Assembly (NCBI RefSeq): GCF_003710815.1
Contig: NZ_RHHP01000045.1
Span: 1-64,000, forward strand
Direction of reading: 5' to 3'
Length of the DNA stretch: 64,000 nucleotides
From: Brevibacillus centrosporus
GTDB taxonomy: Bacteria; Bacillota; Bacilli; Brevibacillales; Brevibacillaceae
Part shown: piece by piece, positions 55,318 through 62,260 of the stretch
Layout: every line of letters starts with the position of its first letter
Numbering within the stretch: the stretch's first letter is position 1
Position numbers and translations under genes: made by a program
Notes under the pieces: generated by a model
The model's input: only the letters and a program-made list of their open reading frames with translations
Database searches by the model: none
What the model was told of the DNA's origin: nothing

Positions 55318-56904
55318 ATGACGAAGAGAAAAACCTATACTCTCCGATTTATTCTTGAATTGCTAGTCTTGTTTTCCGTTCTCCTCACTGTCTTGATTGG
55401 TGTCATTTCCTCTATTCGCGTCAATACAGCCTCACTTACCGCCAACTTTTTGGAAAACAACTTCCACTATGCCAGAAAGCTAGCGAGCAACACCACAGAA
55501 GTATTGTACGGCATGCAAAACGCAATGGACTCTTTGGCTTTACGCAGCTCAAGACAACCCATTCCCCCAGCCGAGCTGCAGGACTGGTTTGCGGCAAACA
55601 AGAATTTTTTTTACTCCATTTTGATAGCGGATGCCCAAGGAACCATACGCCAGATTGTCCCCATGGTGGAAGGAGCTGAACCAGGTACGAAGCTCACTTC
55701 TCCTGCAGCCAAACAAGCGATCTTACTGAAGAAACATTTGATCTCCAAACCTTATGTCGGCGTCACCGGCAGACTGATTCTCTTGGTATCAGCCCCCCTC
55801 TTCGATCATCAGGGACAATACAAAGGCTTTGTCGGAGGAACCATCTACCTCGAGGATTCCAATGTGTTGAACCGAATGCTGAAAGAGCATTTTTACGGCG
55901 ACGGCTCATACGTGTACGTCGTGGATGAGGATGGCCGCTTGATCTTCCATCCAGTGCAAGCGCGACTAGGCGAGTCCGTCGCGATGAACCCGGCGATTCA
56001 AAAAGCACTGGCGAGAGAAAATGGTTCTGCTGAAGTCGTCAACAGCAAAGGGGATTCTTTCTTTGCAGGTTATGCCTATGAACCCATTACCGGATGGGGG
56101 ATCGTATCGCAAACGCCGACCTCCCGCGTAAATGAATCCAACCTGCAGCTTCTCAAAAGCTTGCTAGCAACAGCGCTGCCTTTCCTTTTAATCATTATCG
56201 GAATCGTCTGGCTGCTCGCCAAAAATATCAGCAACTCGTTATCCAGGCTGGCTCATTTTTCCGGGGGAACGGTAAAAACGGGAAGGAAGGGTACCGAGAT
56301 CCCGATGACTACTTCCAAGATTTACGAAGTGCAAAAGCTGTACCAGAGCACACGAATGGCCATGCGACTTGTAAACAAGCGGCTAATCAAGCTGCAGACC
56401 GAGGTCAGAATCGATGGATTGACCAGGCTGTACAATCGAAAGATGTTTGATTACACCCTCCAGGATCACATCAAGAACAAGACTCCCTTTTCATTGGTCA
56501 TGCTGGATATCGATCATTTCAAGAAAATAAACGATACCTATGGACATGTCATGGGTGATGAAGTGCTCAAGCTCGTCTCCAAAACGATGCTGGAGCAAAC
56601 TCGGGAGGATGACCTCTGCTTTCGCTACGGGGGCGAGGAATTTGCAATCTTGATCCTCGACGCCAATCAAAAATTGGCTTATCACATCGCGGAGCGTCTC
56701 CGCTACGCTGTTGCTGCGTTGGAAAATCCGACGACATCCACGATTACCATCTCGCTGGGGATCGCGAGCTTTCCGCTGGATGGGAGCAAGCCGATCCAGC
56801 TTGTCACATCTGCAGATCAAGCGCTCTACCTTTCGAAGCAGCAGGGAAGAAACCAGACGACCTTGTTTACGTCTGCGCGGCACGATGTCGAAGCCTTACC
56901 TTGA
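55318..56904 (+). CDS. membrane diguanylate cyclase with Cache sensor
   Basis: A 528-residue protein: TM1 about 12-34, an extracytoplasmic double-Cache-like region about 40-275 (YSILIADAQGTIRQIVP; YVYVVDEDGRLIFHP; GYAYEPITGWGIVSQTP), TM2 about 280-300, a short linker and a GGDEF domain about 370-525. The active-site loop RYGGEEF is intact and a RxxD inhibitory site (REDD) lies five residues before it, so product-inhibited c-di-GMP synthesis is expected. Start ATG 55318 follows AAAAGGTG. It stands alone between two regulators. Confidence 0.9.
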   Translation: MTKRKTYTLRFILELLVLFSVLLTVLIGVISSIRVNTASLTANFLENNFHYARKLASNTTEVLYGMQNAMDSLALRSSRQPIPPAELQDWFAANKNFFYSILIADAQGTIRQIVPMVEGAEPGTKLTSPAAKQAILLKKHLISKPYVGVTGRLILLVSAPLFDHQGQYKGFVGGTIYLEDSNVLNRMLKEHFYGDGSYVYVVDEDGRLIFHPVQARLGESVAMNPAIQKALARENGSAEVVNSKGDSFFAGYAYEPITGWGIVSQTPTSRVNESNLQLLKSLLATALPFLLIIIGIVWLLAKNISNSLSRLAHFSGGTVKTGRKGTEIPMTTSKIYEVQKLYQSTRMAMRLVNKRLIKLQTEVRIDGLTRLYNRKMFDYTLQDHIKNKTPFSLVMLDIDHFKKINDTYGHVMGDEVLKLVSKTMLEQTREDDLCFRYGGEEFAILILDANQKLAYHIAERLRYAVAALENPTTSTITISLGIASFPLDGSKPIQLVTSADQALYLSKQQGRNQTTLFTSARHDVEALP

Positions 56905-56915
56905 CGCCCTCCCTC

Positions 56916-56952
56916 AAAAAAAGAGACTCGGGCACCATTCACCCAGTCTCTC
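56916..56952 (-). terminator. terminator between convergent units
   Basis: An AGAGACT/AGTCTCT stem, extended by a G-C region, with TTTTTTT on the minus strand, just after the diguanylate cyclase gene and after the collapsed MFS remnant. Confidence 0.75.
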
Positions 56953-56982
56953 TCCCATCCTTTTATGACCACTCGATCCCCT

Positions 56983-57198
56983 CTATTGCTTGTATCGTCT
57001 CGCTGTACTTCCATAAAAAAGACCTCGGCGCCATTCAGAGCTTGCTATGCTGCTGATGTCGGACAACGCCGTATAAATAATGGCGGCAATCCCAAAGAAC
57101 AATTTGCTGAAAGTCACATTCAGGCTGATCGTAGACGGGGTTACCCCGAACTCTTCCGAGAGGTTGGGGGTAAAAATGCTGCTTGCTGGCAAAGCCAA
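56983..57198 (-). pseudogene. remnant of an MFS transporter gene
   Basis: The minus frame reads LPASSIFTPNLSEEFGVTPS then TISLNVTFSKLFFGIAAIIY, which matches the TM1-TM2 region of major facilitator transporters (outer loop EEFGVSPSTxxL). After about 50 codons it ends in unrelated sequence. Its 5' end is fused by deletion to the tail of the IclR gene, whose frame crosses it. Confidence 0.45.
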
Positions 57199-57842
57199 AC
57201 AAGGCGGTCCGATTCTTTGCTCATTCGAAGCTCCAATCCAGAGATCGATAAACCTGCCACGACATTGCCCGTATAATCTTGTATGGGCACGGCAATTCCC
57301 ATGCCGCCCAACGAAAAATCATTCGCGGATATGGAATAGCCTTGCTCCCGAATCACAGCCAGCTCCCGCAATAGCTCGTCCGGATCGCATACGGTGTATT
57401 TCGTATAGCTCTGCAGTCCGTTGGCAATAATTTGCCGGATGCTATCCTCTGGCAGATAGGCCATTAATATTTTCGTAGTCGCTCCCGCATGAAGCGGCAC
57501 TCTTTTTCCCATCGGAGACGTATAGCGAACGCTTTGGGAAGACTCCACTTTTTCTATGCAGATGCCTTCCAAATGGTCTACAATCTTAAGCATGACTGTC
57601 TCATTCGTCTGCTCGCACAGCTCTTCCATGATTGGTTTTGCGATTGAACGGAGGTTCATTTGATTGGCGACGATCATCCCTAATTCAAACAGCTTGATCC
57701 CCAGTGCGTACTTCTGATTGACAGGATTTTGTTTGACAAAGCCGCGATTTTCCAACGTGACCAACGCCCTGTGCGTCACACTCTTGTACACCTGCAAATG
57801 CTCGCTCAGCTAAGATACGCCCCACTCCGGCTTGTTTTCCAA
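57141..57842 (-). pseudogene. IclR-family regulator with premature stop and deleted C-terminus
   Basis: The effector domain (LGIKLFELG, GKRVPLHAGATTKILMAYLP, GMGIAVPIQDYTGNVVAGLSISG) is that of an IclR regulator. Upstream of the first start the frame continues the HTH (ENKPEWGVS, stop, LSEHLQVYKSVTHRALVTLENRGF): an in-frame TAG at 57810-57812 replaces one codon of the HTH. The N-terminus is also short, with TTG 57842 after AGAGGTG as the remaining start. The last 15 or so residues are foreign, produced by the fusion to the MFS remnant. Confidence 0.75.
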
Positions 57843-57950
57843 ACTCACACCTCTTGTCCTCTAAATAAGAACGGCGTTCTCTTTTTTGTTTTTTTAAAAT
57901 TACAACTTATCTTTGATAGGCTGTGAATCTATTTTGGATCGGCATAAGAA

Positions 57951-57989
57951 AAATCTCCATGCGTCCTCCGAGGTTCGGCATGGAGATCG
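57951..57989 (-). terminator. terminator after the 57-residue gene
   Basis: AATCTCCATGC and GCATGGAGAT form a 10-bp stem with a 17-nt loop, followed by TTTTTC on the minus strand. Confidence 0.8.
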
Positions 57990-58034
57990 GTTTCAGATGA
58001 TTTGCGCTAGACTAACTAGAGACAGTCCTTTTTT

Positions 58035-58208
58035 CTATAGGTTCTCCGCACTCTTCAAAGCGTGCTCCCAGCTCGGGAAATAGAACAATGCGTTTCTCAT
58101 TAGCTCGGGATCCGTTTGCTTTACTTGCTTTTTGCTGACCGACCCTCCATTGCTCTGGATCGATTTGATTCTGTTAATGACCTCATCTGCTCCAAAAGTA
58201 GCTTCCAT
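58035..58208 (-). CDS. small 57-residue protein of unknown function
   Basis: A short gene with ATG 58208, ribosome site AAAGGAG 9 nt upstream and a strong terminator 46 nt after the stop, so the unit looks complete. The protein begins MEATFGADEVINRIKSIQ, is rich in Lys/Gln in the middle (SVSKKQVKQTDPELMRNA) and ends with LFYFPSWEHALKSAENL. The YFPSWEHALK motif resembles a short helix repeat found in some Firmicute DNA-binding or endonuclease-linked proteins, but I cannot name a family. It is divergent from the cNMP-binding transporter gene. Confidence 0.7.
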   Translation of the reverse strand: MEATFGADEVINRIKSIQSNGGSVSKKQVKQTDPELMRNALFYFPSWEHALKSAENL

Positions 58209-58432
58209 ATGCAAACACTCCTTTCAGACTTGAAATTCACTTCTATTGTGGACAAGCAGGATTTGATCCATACGAATTTTTCAATCTTTTTCGCAACGTC
58301 TGTCTAAAATACTAACTTTAGATAGCTTACAAAAGTGATATAACTATGCTATTTTACTGGGGTGTCATCAAAAGAAACGAATTCAACTGCATAAGCCCTG
58401 CTCCAAGCGGATCGACGGGCGGGAGGCAAAAT

Positions 58433-61042
58433 ATGGCATCGTTACAAAAAATCGGAATGTTTAAGCAATTATCCAATATAGAATTGGCCAAGCTGCTCGG
58501 GAAATTGGATCGACGTACAGTAAAAGTGGGCACGGTGCTGTTTCGCCAGGGCGATCCCGGTGACAGCCTCTACGTCATCAAGCACGGAAAGCTGGAGCTA
58601 TACGTCGACGCTACGTCTGGGAGATCTCCTCAAATGATCTCTGTCCTCGGTGAAGGCGACACGCTCGGAGAAATGGCGATGCTGACGGGGGAGGCTCGAT
58701 CAGCTACAGCGATCGCAGCTACGGATGCGGAGCTGTACATCATTGAACGGGAGACCTTTGAGGCTCTCGTGGAAGATTTGCCCTCCCTCTCTACCTATTT
58801 CATCCGACTGCTGTCACGGCGATTGACGACGACCAACGAGCAGCTGATGACGAACAAGGAATTGACCTCCCAAGCGATCGCAAAGGAACTGGATGACTTC
58901 CCATCTGCGCTCGTAGACCTGCTGCTGTGCTGCTCCCCTTTTCCGAGGATCAGCAGCAGGTGGCTGGCAAAGCAATTAGGAATAGACATGAAAGAAGCGC
59001 TCGAGAATGAGCCAAAGATAAGGCGGTTCATCGAGGAAGTCGATACGTCACCTGGGTGGTATTCGCTCGTACCAGATACCCGTCAAGTGATGGCTGAAAT
59101 TGCCACGATACGGTATGGACATGAAGAAATCCTCGAGCAGATGTCCGAGATGCTTGATTACTATGAAGCAGCACAAGAGTGGGAAGCGGCCGTCGAGCTG
59201 TTGGGTCTGTCCGGACGTTGGTCGGAAGCACTCGAGATTGTCGATCGCGTGAAATCATCGCTCGATGCTGACAGCCATATTCGTTTGTACAAATGGCTGG
59301 ATGCCTGCCCACCTGAGTATATCGTCAGCCGATTTGAACGTTTGTCGTACTGGATCACGCGCGTGGAACCGCATGCCGGGATGGCGCTTCTGGATCGCGC
59401 ATGGAGCGAGCACGGCGAGCACTATACGGATGAACAATGGATCGCTACTTATGAATGGGCTGCGCACATCCAGGCTCAACTAGGCAGACACCAGCAATCC
59501 ATGGAATATTTGACTCTGGCAGAAGCCAAAAAATCGGGCACAGGAAGCAGCAGTTGGGAGAGAGCTCCTGGATCTCAGCTGGTTCAACAGCAATTGGCGA
59601 GAGGACAAATTCGTAGGCTGGCCGGCAGTGCGGGCGGACTTTTTCAACGCAGCCCTCTTGGCGTATGGATAGCAGCCGTCCTTGTATTGGTCAGTTTGGC
59701 GTGCTTTCATTATGTCGATCCATTCGGTGGACTGTCCCGATCAGCTATGGATTTCATCGGAATCGGGATCGCTGCTGTCATTCTCTGGATTGTCAATGTC
59801 ATTCCCGACTACATCGTCGGACTGGGCATGGTGATGGCGTGGGTGATGGGAGGGGTGGTTAGTCCCGAGGTAGCATTATCCGGCTTTGCCTCTACCACCT
59901 GGCTCTACATGATCTTCATCATGGCATTCATCGCAGCCATCACTCGCTCGGGGATCTTGTTTCGGGTGTCCCTCAATGCTTTGAAACGCTTTCCGCGACA
60001 CTATCGAGGACAGCTGTGGGGAGTCGTTGCCGGTGGTATTTTGCTCAATCCGCTCATCCCTTCCTCTTCTGCCAAAGTATCGCTGGGTGTTCCCTTGGCC
60101 CGCACTTTGTCCGAATCCATGGGCTTTTCCAGCAACAGCCGTGGCGCAGCAGGCTTGGGACTTGCCTCCATGATTTTTTATGGCTTTACCGCACCTTTTG
60201 TTCTGACCGGATCCTATACCAACATGATGGCGTACGGCCTGGCTTCCATCGGCGTTCCCATCAACTGGCTCCAATGGTTCGTCTATGCCCTTCCGGCGTT
60301 CCTCGTTTTTGCAGCGGTCATGCTTGTGGTCCTGCATTTCATGTTCCGCGACGTACGCCAGGTCAGAACGATCTCTGACGATGTGCTAGACGAGCAGCTG
60401 CGCTTGCTTGGTCCATGGACGAGGACGGAGCGCATCGCCGTCATAACCACTCTCGCCAGTATCACGTTGCTCGTTCTTCAACCCTTGCACGGCATCGACA
60501 GCGCATGGGTCATGCTCATCGGCTTTGCCCCTCTCGTCGTGAGCGGCACGCTTGATCGACAAGCGGTGTCTACAGGCATTGACTGGACATTCCTGCTGTT
60601 TCTCGGCGTAGCGTTCAGCTTTGCAGGAGCCACGCAAGAGCTGGGGATCACAGATGCCCTATCCGCTTTCCTGGGAAATCACATGGCCCTGTTTCTTTCC
60701 AGTCCCGCCCTGCTCCTTTCCGTTGTCATTCTCATATCCTTTCTAGTGACACTGGTCATCCGGGACGATCCAGCCGTGATTTTGCTCGTGACAGCTCTGA
60801 TGCCGCTTGCCCAGCAGGCAGGTATTCATCCTTGGATTTTTGTTTTCGTTATCTTGCTTGCTACTGATCCTTTCTTTTTCGCCTATCAGTCTCCCACTTA
60901 TTTGACTGCCTACTACAGTTCAGAAGGGAAGGCTTTTACTCATCGGCAGGGACAGCAAATCGCACTTGTTTATGCGGCCGCCGTCATTTTGGCCGTTATC
61001 TTGTGTGTTCCCTACTGGAGATGGATCGGCCTTATTTCCTAA
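58433..61042 (+). CDS. cyclic-nucleotide-binding domain fused to an SLC13-type transporter
   Basis: An 869-residue protein. Residues 1-130 are a cNMP-binding domain whose phosphate cassette is canonical (LGEMAMLTGEARSATA: E80, R89, S90). About 135-400 is a soluble helical stretch with MalT/TPR-like repeats (EILEQMSEMLDYYEAAQEWEAAVELLG; RLYKWLDACPPEYIVSRFERLSYW). From about 425 there are about twelve membrane segments of the DASS/SLC13 or arsenite/Na-type permease fold, with the duplicated halves (LNPLIPSSSAKVSLGVPLA; FLVTLVIRDDPAVILLVTALMP). ATG 58433 follows GGGAGGC. Inferred: import of a dicarboxylate, sulfate or similar anion under cAMP control. Confidence 0.88.
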   Translation: MASLQKIGMFKQLSNIELAKLLGKLDRRTVKVGTVLFRQGDPGDSLYVIKHGKLELYVDATSGRSPQMISVLGEGDTLGEMAMLTGEARSATAIAATDAELYIIERETFEALVEDLPSLSTYFIRLLSRRLTTTNEQLMTNKELTSQAIAKELDDFPSALVDLLLCCSPFPRISSRWLAKQLGIDMKEALENEPKIRRFIEEVDTSPGWYSLVPDTRQVMAEIATIRYGHEEILEQMSEMLDYYEAAQEWEAAVELLGLSGRWSEALEIVDRVKSSLDADSHIRLYKWLDACPPEYIVSRFERLSYWITRVEPHAGMALLDRAWSEHGEHYTDEQWIATYEWAAHIQAQLGRHQQSMEYLTLAEAKKSGTGSSSWERAPGSQLVQQQLARGQIRRLAGSAGGLFQRSPLGVWIAAVLVLVSLACFHYVDPFGGLSRSAMDFIGIGIAAVILWIVNVIPDYIVGLGMVMAWVMGGVVSPEVALSGFASTTWLYMIFIMAFIAAITRSGILFRVSLNALKRFPRHYRGQLWGVVAGGILLNPLIPSSSAKVSLGVPLARTLSESMGFSSNSRGAAGLGLASMIFYGFTAPFVLTGSYTNMMAYGLASIGVPINWLQWFVYALPAFLVFAAVMLVVLHFMFRDVRQVRTISDDVLDEQLRLLGPWTRTERIAVITTLASITLLVLQPLHGIDSAWVMLIGFAPLVVSGTLDRQAVSTGIDWTFLLFLGVAFSFAGATQELGITDALSAFLGNHMALFLSSPALLLSVVILISFLVTLVIRDDPAVILLVTALMPLAQQAGIHPWIFVFVILLATDPFFFAYQSPTYLTAYYSSEGKAFTHRQGQQIALVYAAAVILAVILCVPYWRWIGLIS

Positions 61043-61057
61043 TTCTCTTTTCGCTTT

Positions 61058-61073
61058 TGTGAATGCCGCCACA
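61058..61073. promoter_or_regulatory. CRP-type binding site
   Basis: TGTGAATGCCGCCACA matches TGTGA-N6-TCACA at 9 of 10 defined positions. It lies between the transporter stop and the DUF3307/Crp genes. A TAAACT -10-like hexamer at 61095-61100 would place the site at about -41.5, the class II activator position, with a poor -35. Confidence 0.5.
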
Positions 61074-61130
61074 TTTTTTTCTAGGAAAACCGTGTAAACT
61101 GTAGTCGGCATGCTACTATGGGATCAGATG

Positions 61131-61167
61131 GACCCTTCCGCTTTTCTTGGAAGGGACTCTCTTTTTC
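61131..61167 (+). terminator. terminator or attenuator hairpin before DUF3307
   Basis: CCCTTCC and GGAAGGG form a 7-bp stem with a 9-nt loop followed by ACTCTCTTTTTCC. It would end the transporter transcript; if the promoter near 61095 is real it lies in the leader and could attenuate the downstream genes. Confidence 0.5.
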
Positions 61168-61193
61168 CCCAAATGGGAGGAGTTCAGTCAGCC

Positions 61194-61553
61194 GTGAATC
61201 ATTTTAGTGCATTTGACATTCTCTTGATCGCACATCTCATTGGAGATTTTCTGCTGCAAACAGAATGGATGGCCAAGTACAAAGCCGACCGCTGGATTCC
61301 TTTACTGGCCCACTGTCTTGTCTACACCTTCTCTGTTTCCTTGCTCGCCTATCTGTTTGTTCCTGGCGGGCTGTCCTTGTGGGCGATCGTACTCGTTTTT
61401 GTTTCCCACGTGATACTCGATCGCCGCAGCTTTGTGTACTACTGGTATCGCAAAGTCATGCAAGTAACCGATGACCGAAGCAAATGGCTGATGATCATCT
61501 GCGATCAAGTATTCCATCTCATCATCTTGGGGGTGGCATTGGCGATCAGCTGA
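61194..61553 (+). CDS. DUF3307 membrane protein
   Basis: A 119-residue membrane protein with three to four spans. I choose GTG 61194, which has GGGAGGAG 11 nt upstream; the longer frame covers a hairpin. LLIAHLIGDFLLQTEWMAKYKADR near the start and VFVSHVILDRRSFVYYWYRKVM carry the conserved His and Asp residues of DUF3307 (His-rich membrane proteins, sometimes compared with membrane-bound hydrolases). The Crp-type gene starts 23 nt downstream. No function is established to my knowledge. Confidence 0.82.
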   Translation: MNHFSAFDILLIAHLIGDFLLQTEWMAKYKADRWIPLLAHCLVYTFSVSLLAYLFVPGGLSLWAIVLVFVSHVILDRRSFVYYWYRKVMQVTDDRSKWLMIICDQVFHLIILGVALAIS

Positions 61554-61576
61554 AAAAGGAGTTGTTTCGTCTACTC

Positions 61577-62260
61577 ATGAATACTTCGCATTTCCTTCGC
61601 AATTTTCCCTTTTTTCAAGATTTGGAGGAAGATGATCTGGACAAGCTTTCTCCCCTTTTTTTGACTCGTACTTATGAGAAGGGAACAGACGTCTTCCGAG
61701 AAGGCGAGCCCGGTGATGAGCTTTACATCATTCAAAGCGGCATCGTCAAAATCTATCGGGATGACGGAGTCAGAGACGTCATTCTGGCCATTTTCCGTGA
61801 TGATGATTTTTTTGGAGAAATGGCGCTATTGGAAAACGAGCAGGTACGCTCCGCTTCCGCCCAGACGCTGGAAAAAACGACGCTGTATGTCCTGAAACGC
61901 CGCGATTTTGTCTCATTGGTCTATCAGAACCCGATGATCTCTCTGCGTATTTTGCAAACGGCCCTTGACCGCTTGCGCAAGACGAACGAGATGACGATGG
62001 ATCTGACCATGCGCGATGCCCGTACTCGCATTGTAAAGATGCTGCTGCGACTGACAGATAAGCATGGCATCTTTCAGAAAACGGGCGTTCTGATTGATCT
62101 GAAGCTGACTCATCAACAAATCGCCGATATGACAGGCACAGTACGCGAGACAGTAACCAAGGTATTGCTTGAGTTGCAAAATCAGCAAGTCATTCTGGTC
62201 AAGAAAAAGAAAATCTACATCTGCAATCTCGCAGAGTTCGAACGGTTGGTAGAGGCATAA
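61577..62260 (+). CDS. Crp/Fnr-family transcriptional regulator
   Basis: A 227-residue regulator. The cNMP-binding barrel (about 10-115) has a canonical phosphate cassette FFGEMALLENEQVRSASA (E81, R91, S92), so cAMP or a similar ligand is expected; there are no clustered N-terminal Cys, which argues against Fnr. The dimer helix is followed by the winged HTH (LTHQQIADMTGTVRETVTKVLLELQ). ATG 61577 is used, though the AAGGAG site is 15 nt away; no better start is seen. The adenylate cyclase gene begins directly after the stop codon. Confidence 0.92.
   Translation: MNTSHFLRNFPFFQDLEEDDLDKLSPLFLTRTYEKGTDVFREGEPGDELYIIQSGIVKIYRDDGVRDVILAIFRDDDFFGEMALLENEQVRSASAQTLEKTTLYVLKRRDFVSLVYQNPMISLRILQTALDRLRKTNEMTMDLTMRDARTRIVKMLLRLTDKHGIFQKTGVLIDLKLTHQQIADMTGTVRETVTKVLLELQNQQVILVKKKKIYICNLAEFERLVEA

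Noticed and set aside
58209-58432. A second CRP box upstream of the cNMP-binding transporter
   Set aside because: No sequence close to TGTGA-N6-TCACA was found in this gap.
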